Part shown: piece after piece, positions 1 through 6,180 of the stretch
How positions within the stretch are numbered: position 1 is the first letter of the stretch
Layout of the letters: each line of letters opens with the position of its first letter
Assembly (NCBI GenBank): GCA_008636095.1
Contig: VSJD01000064.1
Location: 1-18,614, forward strand
Source of the DNA: Kiritimatiellota bacterium
GTDB taxonomy: Bacteria; Verrucomicrobiota; Kiritimatiellia; JAAZAB01
Direction: 5' to 3'
Length of the DNA stretch: 18,614 nt
Notes under the pieces: generated by a model
What the model was told of the DNA's origin: nothing
Seen by the model: the letters and a program-made list of their open reading frames with translations, nothing else
Databases searched by the model: none
Program-made: the position numbers and the translations under genes

Positions 1-138
1 ATCCCTGCCGTTCCCCTGGTACTCGTGGCGAATTACATGAGGAGCCTGGAACACCCGCGCTTCTATTTCCTTATGGCCGTGGTTCTGCCCCTGGTCCAGT
101 ACTACGTGATGAGGCTGGTGATGGTTTCCGCGGGATGA
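1..138 (+). CDS. C-terminal fragment of an integral membrane protein
   Basis: Frame 1 is open from the first base to a TGA at 136-138 and gives the last 45 residues of a protein whose start lies outside the window. The fragment is strongly hydrophobic, with a segment around residues 21-34 (FYFLMAVVLPLVQY) that fits a membrane helix, and it ends MRLVMVSAG. Such a tail occurs in membrane-bound family-2 glycosyltransferases and in other polysaccharide-assembly proteins, but no catalytic motif is present, so the family cannot be named. It is separated by 192 bases from the carbamoyltransferase cassette on the same strand. A role in surface-glycan synthesis is an inference from that neighbourhood only. 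Confidence 0.6.
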   Translation: MPAVPLVLVANYMRSLEHPRFYFLMAVVLPLVQYYVMRLVMVSAG

Positions 139-224
139 TCTGAGGATGGCGCACGGACAAAATCAGGAAGTCTGAAACCAGCACCCACGTTAAACTGTTA
201 TCCCGAAACACCCGAGTGCCGACC

Positions 225-300
225 TTGAGCTAAAATAAAAATCTTTTTCTAAATAAAAAATCCGTGTATGCTCTGCAAATTAATTCCGTGGAATACAAGT
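225..300 (+). promoter_or_regulatory. A+T-rich region upstream of the carbamoyltransferase cassette, possible promoter
   Basis: The 192-base gap between the truncated membrane gene and the SxtJ-like gene contains a sharply A+T-rich block (about 225-262), followed by TATGCT at 267-272, which matches the -10 consensus at four of six positions. No good -35 lies 16-18 bases upstream (244-249 is TTTTTC). The block could act as an UP element or simply as a spacer. The gap holds no convincing open frame and no clear terminator hairpin. It is the most likely place for the cassette promoter, but the evidence is weak. Confidence 0.25.
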
Positions 301-330
301 GTTCGCGAATAACCCGGTAGTGGGGATCAT

Positions 331-792
331 GTGAATTTTGAACCGGAACAACGTGTGGCCCGGGTGGTTTGGCCGTGGCGAACGCCGCCCCAGGCGAGTG
401 TTACCGGCGTATGGGCGCGCCGCCGGCGCGTCCTGCTCCAGTGCGCCGTCACGGCTGTTATTGCCACGCTCCTGATGTGGTGGCTTGGCCGCTACCGGCT
501 GGGACTATGCCTGTATTGCTTTAGCGCCGTTATCCTGATTTGCGGCTTTCTGGCGCCTAAAGCATTTGATGTCCTGGAACGATTGGGCCAGAAGCTGGCC
601 CAGACGATAGCCCTGGCGTTAACCTGGATCCTGCTGATGCCGTTTTTTTACCTGTGCTTTGCGCCGGCGCGGCTGATCCTGAAACTTATGGGTAAAGACC
701 CGATGCATCGCCATTTTGAACGTAACCGCAGTTCTTACTGGGTGGACCACAAGCCGCCGCTAATCCCCCGGCCTTATACAAGGCAATATTAA
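331..792 (+). CDS. SxtJ-like small membrane protein
   Basis: This 153-residue protein has three likely membrane segments (about 34-53, 57-76 and 89-112) after a basic, soluble N-terminus. It ends in a short polar tail with the motif GKDP at 121-124 and SYW at 135-137. A DP...SYW tail next to a NodU-type carbamoyltransferase is the hallmark of the SxtJ family, named from saxitoxin gene clusters; its biochemical role is unknown. The start is a GTG at 331 preceded by a weak GGGGAT. An ATG two bases earlier is in another frame and is followed at once by a stop. The stop TAA overlaps the next gene's ATG by one base (TAATG), so the two are probably translationally coupled. It may be a membrane partner of the carbamoyltransferase, which is inference. 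Confidence 0.8.
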   Translation: MNFEPEQRVARVVWPWRTPPQASVTGVWARRRRVLLQCAVTAVIATLLMWWLGRYRLGLCLYCFSAVILICGFLAPKAFDVLERLGQKLAQTIALALTWILLMPFFYLCFAPARLILKLMGKDPMHRHFERNRSSYWVDHKPPLIPRPYTRQY

Positions 793-2624
793 TGAACATT
801 CTGGGAATCAGTGCTTATTACCATGACTCGGCGGCCGCTCTGGTGCGGGATGGTGAGATCGTTGCTGCGGCCCAGGAGGAGCGTTTCACCCGCAAGAAAC
901 ACGATGCCGGCTTTCCCCTGCAGGCCATCCGGTATTGCCTGGCGGAGGATAAGATTGCCCCGGGCCAGTTGGATGCCGTCGCGTTTTACGACAAGCCAAT
1001 TGCCAAGTTCGCTCGCATCCTCGAAACCTATTTCAGCGTGGCGCCCCGCGGCCTGCAATCCTTCATGATGGCGCTACCCCTGTGGCTGAAGCAGAAACTC
1101 TGGATCCCGATGGAAATCGAGGCCACGCTGGAATCCCTGGGATTTCCGCCCGGCATACCGGTGTATTTTCCCGAGCATCACGAGTCGCATGCCGCCAGCG
1201 CTTTTTTTCCATCCCCGTTTGAGCAGGCCGCCATCCTGACATTAGACGGTGTCGGCGAATGGGCCACCAGCACAATCGGACGGGGTCAGCAGAATCACCT
1301 GGACATCCTGAAAGAGCTTCGCTTTCCCCACTCGTTAGGGCTGCTGTATTCGGCCTTTACCTATTTTACGGGGTTCCGGGTCAACTCGGGCGAATATAAA
1401 CTCATGGGCCTGGCCCCTTACGGTGAACCGATTTATGTCAACCGTATCCTGGACAACCTGCTGGACCTCAAGGAAGACGGCTCGTTCCGGCTCAATCTGG
1501 ACTATTTCGGTTACTTAGATGGATTGACCATGACCAACGCCAAATTCAATCGGCTGTTTGACGGGCCGCCACGGAAATCGGAGGCGGAAATCACTCAACG
1601 GGAAATGGATTTGGCCCGCTCGATCCAGGTGGTGACCGAGGAAATCGTCCTGCGCATGGCGCGCACCGCGCGAGCGCTCACGGGACTGGAGAACTTATGT
1701 TTGGCTGGAGGCGTGGCGCTCAATTGCGTGGCCAACGGCCGGCTCCTGCGGGAAGGGCTGTTCAAAAACATCTGGATTCAGCCGGCGGCCGGCGATGCCG
1801 GCGGCGCCCTGGGCGCGGCGCTCATGGTGTGGCATGTTGTTCAGAATCAGCCCCGCGCGGCTGACGGCGTCCATGACCGCATGCAGGGTTCTTACTTGGG
1901 CCCGGCGTTCGATGAAGCGGAAATCGAGGCCTTCTTGCAGGCCCGGGGCTATCCGGCCGAAAAAATCAACGACCCCAACCAATGGGCCGACCAAATCGCC
2001 AACCTGATTGCCACCGAACAGGTTATCGGCCTGGTACAGGGGCGCATGGAATTCGGACCACGCGCGTTGGGCAACCGCTCCATAATCGGTGATGCCCGTT
2101 CGACCAAGATGCAGGCAACCATGAATCTCAAGATCAAGTATCGCGAATCGTTCCGCCCATTTGCGCCGACCTGCCTGGAAGAGCGTGTCGGCGAGTATTT
2201 CGACCTGGACCGACCTTCCCCTTACATGCTCCTGGTGGCGCCGGTGCGGGGCAGTCGGTGTCGTGATGTGGCCGAATCCAAAAAACTTCCCGTGCGCGAA
2301 CGGATCAACCAGGCGCGGTCCGATGTGCCCGCCATTACGCATGTAGATTACTCCGCGCGGATTCAATCGGTGTCGCGCGCGGTGAATCCCGGCTATTACC
2401 GCATTATCCAGGCCTTTGAAAAAAAGACCGGGTATGGTATTATTATTAACACCTCGTTCAATGTCCGTGGCGAGCCGATCGTCTGCACGCCGGAAGACGC
2501 CTATCGGTGTTTTATGCGGACGGAAATGGACGCGCTGGTGTTGGGGTCATTTATCCTGGACAAGAAGCGCCAGCCGCCTTGGCAGGAAAAGAAACACTGG
2601 CGGGAGGATTACGTGTTGGATTGA
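792..2624 (+). CDS. O-carbamoyltransferase, NodU/CmcH family (SxtI-like)
   Basis: The product is predicted to transfer a carbamoyl group from carbamoyl phosphate, through a carbamoyl-adenylate, to a hydroxyl of a sugar or other small molecule. At 610 residues it has the full family length. The N-terminal Kae1-like domain opens with MNILGISAYYHDSAAAL. HHESH at 129-133 supplies the metal-binding histidines, LDGVGEWATS is at 151-160, LAGGVALNCVANG at 304-316 and AAGDAGGALGAAL at 332-344. The C-terminal domain carries GRMEFGPRALGNRS at 417-430 and FNVRGEPIVCTPEDA at 556-570. It is cytosolic, with no signal or membrane segment. It overlaps the SxtJ-like gene by one base and precedes the DUF5989 gene, reproducing the SxtI-J-K companionship. 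The surrounding hydrolase and glycosyltransferase relics suggest a glycan substrate; the real acceptor cannot be read from sequence. Confidence 0.93.
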   Translation: MNILGISAYYHDSAAALVRDGEIVAAAQEERFTRKKHDAGFPLQAIRYCLAEDKIAPGQLDAVAFYDKPIAKFARILETYFSVAPRGLQSFMMALPLWLKQKLWIPMEIEATLESLGFPPGIPVYFPEHHESHAASAFFPSPFEQAAILTLDGVGEWATSTIGRGQQNHLDILKELRFPHSLGLLYSAFTYFTGFRVNSGEYKLMGLAPYGEPIYVNRILDNLLDLKEDGSFRLNLDYFGYLDGLTMTNAKFNRLFDGPPRKSEAEITQREMDLARSIQVVTEEIVLRMARTARALTGLENLCLAGGVALNCVANGRLLREGLFKNIWIQPAAGDAGGALGAALMVWHVVQNQPRAADGVHDRMQGSYLGPAFDEAEIEAFLQARGYPAEKINDPNQWADQIANLIATEQVIGLVQGRMEFGPRALGNRSIIGDARSTKMQATMNLKIKYRESFRPFAPTCLEERVGEYFDLDRPSPYMLLVAPVRGSRCRDVAESKKLPVRERINQARSDVPAITHVDYSARIQSVSRAVNPGYYRIIQAFEKKTGYGIIINTSFNVRGEPIVCTPEDAYRCFMRTEMDALVLGSFILDKKRQPPWQEKKHWREDYVLD

Positions 2625-2658
2625 GCGAGTAAACCAGGAACAAGCAAGGAGACGGCTG

Positions 2659-2823
2659 ATGAGATTTTTAAAATACTTGGGGCGGTTGCTGAAAGAATTT
2701 ATGGGATTCGCCTGGCATAACAAAGCCTGGTGGATTGTGCCAATCGTGTTGGTGCTTTTGCTGATGGCCATGCTGATCGTGCTGGGGCAAACCACGGCGC
2801 CTTTCATCTATACGCTGTTCTAA
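2659..2823 (+). CDS. DUF5989 / SxtK-like single-span membrane peptide
   Basis: This is a 54-residue protein starting MRFLKYLGRLLKEFMGF, followed by NKAWW and one membrane segment (about 27-44), and ending APFIYTLF. The amphipathic N-terminus, the WW before the helix and the length match the DUF5989 family, called SxtK in saxitoxin clusters and usually found beside carbamoyltransferases. The open frame extends upstream to 2416, inside the carbamoyltransferase gene. The ATG at 2659 is chosen because AAGGAGA at 2646-2652 is a strong ribosome-binding site at the right distance. It lies 34 bases after the carbamoyltransferase stop. Its function is unknown; a membrane adaptor that brings the soluble enzyme to a lipid-linked substrate is plausible but unproven. 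Confidence 0.82.
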   Translation: MRFLKYLGRLLKEFMGFAWHNKAWWIVPIVLVLLLMAMLIVLGQTTAPFIYTLF

Positions 2824-2886
2824 AAAAAGCAAAAACCATGTTGTGCACTTCGGCAAGCGTTAGGATCACCGAAACAAAGCGTTTTT

Positions 2887-4263
2887 ATGAAAGTCTTGCG
2901 CTTAATGTCCTCCCGGTTTGTTTGCGTCCTCTGCCTCGGGCTTTTTGACCTGCTGTTGGTCGTGAACCTCCTGATCATGCTCCTGGCCTGGTTGCTGGAT
3001 CCCTTCCGATTAAATCTGGGGCCGATGCACCTCACCATACACGGGGGCCTGAAGCCGATTCTCATGCTGGTCCTTATTTTTGGGGTACGGCAACTCCTGG
3101 CGTGGGCGTTCGCACGGAGCTATCCCCATGTTCGCGGCCTGTGGGAGTCGGCCATTTTCAAGAAAATTTGTTTTGCGCTCATAACTACGTATGTTTTTTT
3201 TGCCCTGTTCGAATCGGTGCTGGTCTGGACCCGGTTCAATACAGCCGTGCCCCCCATCATTTTCCAGGGCAAAATCAACAAGGGCGGCTTGAAAATTACC
3301 GATACAATGCCGGATGCCGAACTGATCTACCGATTCCAGCGGGGAATTGATTTCGGGGGGCGCCGGATCAATAGTTTGGGCTTCCGGGACCGCGAGGTAG
3401 ATCCTCGCAAGAAGCCCGGCACGATCCGCGTCATTTGCATGGGCGATTCAGTGACCGGCCAAGGCCATCCGGGTTATTCGCAATACCTTCATGAGCGGCT
3501 CACCAATAATCCTCCCACGCCCGGCGCCTGGGAAGCATTTAACATGGGCGTCTACGGATACACGTCCCTGCAGGGCCTGCGGCTGTTTCAAAAACAAGGT
3601 CGGCTGCTAACCCCTGATATCGTCACTTTGTATTACGGATGGAACGACCATTGGCTTGCGGACGAGCCCGATTGCCATCGGATGGGTTTGGAGATGCGCC
3701 CATTTGCCGGACGGATCTTCGAATTGTTCCAGCAGAAACGTATCTTCCGCCTCGTGGTCTGGGCCCTGAATCCCGTCCCGCACGTGACCGTGCGCAACCA
3801 CGGAGATGCCCGCGTGCCGCGCGTGGCGCCGGATGAATATCGCTCCACGCTGGAAGCCTTTGTCCGCGAAATTCGCGCGGCTGACGCCATTCCTGTCCTG
3901 ATCACGGCGCCGCGCCGCTCCTTGACCCAGAACGTGGTCGCCAAAAAACACGTCATCTCCGTGGAACAGGGCCATCGCACGCACGATGAGTATGTAGAGA
4001 TTACGCGCCAAGTGGCCAGGGAATCCAACGTTGAACTGCTTGATCTGGCTAACCTCTTTACCAACCAGGCGTGTGATGGCTATTTTGCGCCTGACGGCAT
4101 CCATTTTGATAACTATGTGCTGGAGGGGGACATGACCATCGATTCTCCACCCCTCTCCCTCCCCCAGCCGGGGTTGATGCGCATCGCGGAGGAGCTGGAC
4201 CGGAAAGTGCGGGACATCACCCGTACGCCGGCCTGGCAATCACAGTGCTTGGCGTCACCTTAA
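2887..4263 (+). CDS. Membrane-anchored SGNH/GDSL-family hydrolase
   Basis: This 458-residue protein has an N-terminal membrane part with three likely helices (about 12-36, 57-75 and 94-114) and a C-terminal SGNH domain. The SGNH blocks are in order: GDS at 186-188 with catalytic Ser188, a glycine in NMGVYGYTS near 219-227, GWND at 251-254 with Asn253, and APDGIHF at 401-407 giving Asp403 and His406. An odd number of helices would place the catalytic domain outside the cytoplasm if the N-terminus is inside. SGNH enzymes of this layout typically remove or transfer acyl groups on glycans. It lies 63 bases after the DUF5989 gene on the same strand and probably belongs to the same transcript. The ribosome-binding site is weak (AGGATC well upstream), so a start at Met7 is also possible. 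Substrate unknown. Confidence 0.85.
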   Translation: MKVLRLMSSRFVCVLCLGLFDLLLVVNLLIMLLAWLLDPFRLNLGPMHLTIHGGLKPILMLVLIFGVRQLLAWAFARSYPHVRGLWESAIFKKICFALITTYVFFALFESVLVWTRFNTAVPPIIFQGKINKGGLKITDTMPDAELIYRFQRGIDFGGRRINSLGFRDREVDPRKKPGTIRVICMGDSVTGQGHPGYSQYLHERLTNNPPTPGAWEAFNMGVYGYTSLQGLRLFQKQGRLLTPDIVTLYYGWNDHWLADEPDCHRMGLEMRPFAGRIFELFQQKRIFRLVVWALNPVPHVTVRNHGDARVPRVAPDEYRSTLEAFVREIRAADAIPVLITAPRRSLTQNVVAKKHVISVEQGHRTHDEYVEITRQVARESNVELLDLANLFTNQACDGYFAPDGIHFDNYVLEGDMTIDSPPLSLPQPGLMRIAEELDRKVRDITRTPAWQSQCLASP

Positions 4264-4631
4264 CCCCCCCCATTGCGTCCGCCAGGCGCGGCAGGCCAGC
4301 CCTTCGCGCAGGATGACCAGCATGAGGCCGATATCGCGCGGGTTGTGTGAGCCGGCGGAATCGAAAATGATAATGGCGTCGCCGCTGGATTGGCCAAAGC
4401 CCGTGGCCAGTGCGGTACCTTTGCCGATGGCGCGCGGATTCAACACGATCCGGGCGCCTTTGCCTGGGCCATGCCGATAGTCAGACCCTGCGGGTTATCC
4501 ACTACGACCAGGGTTTCGAACCGGTAGCGCGCTAGGCAGGCGATGGCCACAGTCAGTTCGTCGAGGATTGGACCGATGGTGGCCTCTTAATTCCGGGCGG
4601 GAATAACTATGCCGACTTTTTGGATGGGCAT
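4255..4631 (-). pseudogene. Decayed family-2 glycosyltransferase (polyprenyl-phosphate sugar transferase type)
   Basis: Read from an ATG at 4629-4631, the minus strand begins MPIQKVGIVIPARN and then hits TAA at codon 15 (4587-4589), exactly where the family motif IPARNEE needs glutamate; one GAA-to-TAA change explains it. Beyond the stop the frame continues with family-like sequence (IGPILDELT, YRFETLVVVDNP) until a frameshift near 4450-4470. The neighbouring frame then resumes with IVLNPRAIGKGTALATGF and IIIFDSAGSHNPRDIGLML, which matches the central nucleotide-sugar and DxD part of GT2 enzymes. It stops at 4255, overlapping the SGNH gene end, after only about 125 codons, so the C-terminal part is gone. 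Stop, frameshift and truncation together make it a pseudogene. It accounts for most of the 500-base stretch that otherwise seems empty. Confidence 0.75.
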
Positions 4632-4699
4632 AAGTGTTCCTTCATGGCCTGCCGCGGTGAAGTTGATTCCCTGCGTCTCGACCCCGTCCGCTTATCAGA

Positions 4700-4766
4700 C
4701 ATAAATAATACAATATTGTTTATATATTGTTGTTGACAATTATGCCGTATATACTAAAAAGGGGGC
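4700..4766 (+). promoter_or_regulatory. Promoter/operator region of the GntR-type regulator gene
   Basis: The sequence changes abruptly from G+C-rich to A+T-rich. It contains a perfect 10-base palindrome ACAATATTGT (4710-4719), then ATTGT (4726-4730) and ACAAT (4736-4740), so four copies of the same five-base half-site lie within 31 bases. TTGACA at 4733-4738 is a perfect -35 but TATACT at 4750-4755 is only 11 bases away, so these two are not a normal pair; with TATACT the spaced -35 would be the poor TTGTTG. AAAAAGGGGG directly before the ATG acts as ribosome-binding site. The half-sites are candidate autoregulatory binding sites, which is inference. Confidence 0.4.
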
Positions 4767-5936
4767 ATGAAGAAAAATGGCGGCAATTCTGAAAAGAACA
4801 TATGGCTGGGGAAACAGCCGGAAAAGATCTATGAGGCTCTGCTGACCGAAATCAGGGCCGGGCAACTGCGTCCGGGCGCAAGAGTGCCGACCGAAAAAGA
4901 GTTGTGCGGGCGTTTTCATGTTTGCCGCAATACAGTGCGGCGCGCTCTTGGGCAGCTGACGGCGGAACAATGGCTGGTTCATCGTGCGGGTGTCGGTTGT
5001 ATGGTTGCATCCACGCCGAGCATAACGACCGCAGTGCGGCAATCGCACAGGTCGGATACGGTGTCATTTATGTATCATGGGCCACGCGAGACTATAGTAT
5101 GGCTTCAAAATCTATTGTTAGACCGCGGATATCTGCTCGGTTTGTTTTCCCAGAGGGAACAGGGATGGGACTCCCGGCTGGAGGCGTTGTTTTTACGTCA
5201 AGTGCGCGAACAACGGCACCGGGCCCTACTGGCAAGCTGCACTCCGGCCGAACCAACGAATGCCCTGTTATTGGCCGATCTGTCCGCTGCCGGTGTCCGG
5301 GTAATTCACGTAGAACCATATTCCAGCGATACTCTGCCGACGGAATCTTTCATCATACCGGACTATAAACGCGCCGGGTACGCGGCGGCGGCCGCGCTTC
5401 TTCTGCGCGGATACGATCCGATCTTGTACGTTGGAGATCCAAAAAGTCCTTCGCCGTTTCATGTTTTGCAGGAGCGCGGGTTTTTGGAAGCCCAGCGGGA
5501 ATTGCTTGGTTGGAGCGGGGAACGACGGCTGTTCAAAGGCGCCACGTCGGAACGAGCCAATTTCATTGGTGCACAATGGCTGAAGCAATCCTCCGGGCGA
5601 ACACTATTGCGCGCTTTGCGCAACCGCAAACCGGGATTTCTCTGTGCGACGCAGGAATTTGCCGTGCAATTGATTAAGTTGTTGCGGCAGGAGGGCGTGG
5701 CGGTACCCGATGAAGCGGGGTTAGTTGGGCCGGAACTGATTAGCGATCAGATGCCGACGGAAACTTTGGCGCAGGTTCGGTTCCCCCGGCAGGAGTTGCT
5801 GGAACGGGCCGTTGAGCATGCGATTGCCGAGGATTATCACGAAATTCGCGAGCTTGTTCCACCATCCCTCATTGTCGGGGCCACCTTGGCAGTTCTTGAT
5901 TCCGGAAAACAGCGCAAAACATGCAGTCAAAAATAA
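4767..5936 (+). CDS. Transcriptional regulator with GntR-type HTH and LacI-like ligand-binding domain
   Basis: This 389-residue protein joins a GntR-family winged helix (about 18-83) to a LacI/periplasmic-binding-protein-like sensor (about 97-380). The HTH shows IYEALLTEIRAGQLRPGARV, then PTEKELCGRFHVCRNTVRRAL and a wing ending HRAGVGCMVAS. The sensor shows the usual order of alternating strands and helices, an effector-type VEPYSSD and IPDYKRAGYAAA around 182-209, and ends PPSLIVGATLAVL. Sugar-responsive repressors of this build typically control nearby carbohydrate genes. Two glycosidase-like genes follow on the same strand, so it probably senses a sugar released by them. The ATG at 4767 has a purine-rich stretch immediately upstream, although the spacing is short. 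The ligand cannot be named. Confidence 0.88.
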   Translation: MKKNGGNSEKNIWLGKQPEKIYEALLTEIRAGQLRPGARVPTEKELCGRFHVCRNTVRRALGQLTAEQWLVHRAGVGCMVASTPSITTAVRQSHRSDTVSFMYHGPRETIVWLQNLLLDRGYLLGLFSQREQGWDSRLEALFLRQVREQRHRALLASCTPAEPTNALLLADLSAAGVRVIHVEPYSSDTLPTESFIIPDYKRAGYAAAAALLLRGYDPILYVGDPKSPSPFHVLQERGFLEAQRELLGWSGERRLFKGATSERANFIGAQWLKQSSGRTLLRALRNRKPGFLCATQEFAVQLIKLLRQEGVAVPDEAGLVGPELISDQMPTETLAQVRFPRQELLERAVEHAIAEDYHEIRELVPPSLIVGATLAVLDSGKQRKTCSQK

Positions 5937-6060
5937 TGAACAACCGGGAAATAATATTAACGGTGGTGTCAAGAAGAAGGCCGGAACGTATGCCCTACAC
6001 TTACGAAGCCACGCGCGCGGCGGAAGAGGAGGTGCTTGCCATATAGATAACACCAGAAAA

Positions 6061-6100
6061 TCGAAACTTAACTTTTCGAGGAATGCTTGTTTTCCCTCGA
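6061..6100 (+). promoter_or_regulatory. Two overlapping, mutually exclusive stem-loops in the leader of the 6181 gene
   Basis: TCGAAA (6061-6066) is complementary to TTTCGA (6074-6079) with a 7-base loop. TCGAGG (6076-6081) is complementary to CCTCGA (6095-6100) with a 13-base loop. The two stems share bases 6076-6079, so only one can form at a time. The region lies in the 244-base gap between the regulator and the TIM-barrel gene, which otherwise holds no convincing gene. The stems are only six base pairs and no T-run follows, so a terminator is unlikely. An alternative-fold leader element or a protein-binding site is possible, and chance is not excluded. Confidence 0.3.
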
Positions 6101-6111
6101 TATTAAACACG

Positions 6112-6124
6112 TTTTGACTCAAAA
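6112..6124. promoter_or_regulatory. 13-base perfect palindrome, candidate operator
   Basis: TTTTGACTCAAAA is a perfect inverted repeat of six-base arms about a central C, 57 bases before the start of the TIM-barrel gene. It overlaps TTGACT (6114-6119), a five-of-six match to a sigma70 -35, but no good -10 stands at 16-18 bases. Its size and position downstream of the regulator gene fit an operator for that regulator; the same sequence does not recur upstream of the regulator or the GH2 gene. Confidence 0.4.
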
Positions 6125-6180
6125 TATGAACCTTGCGAGATGCTAATGATTAAAAGTTATCGGGCAGGAGAGGTAAAATT

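Noticed and set aside
1695..2366. 223-codon minus-strand open frame
   Set aside because: It lies wholly inside the carbamoyltransferase gene, whose sequence is strongly family-like throughout; the antisense product has no motif.
331..2823. Saxitoxin biosynthesis cluster
   Set aside because: Only the I, J and K-like companions are present; the polyketide synthase-like, amidinotransferase and oxygenase genes needed for saxitoxin are absent from the window.
3607..4239. 210-codon minus-strand open frame
   Set aside because: It mirrors the conserved SGNH domain and has no domain of its own.
4733..4755. TTGACA and TATACT as a promoter pair for the regulator
   Set aside because: The spacer is 11 bases, far too short for sigma70 RNA polymerase.
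5990..6046. 18-residue open frame (MPYTYEATRAAEEE...) in the gap before the TIM-barrel gene
   Set aside because: It is too short, has only a distant purine-rich stretch as ribosome-binding site, and matches nothing I recognise.
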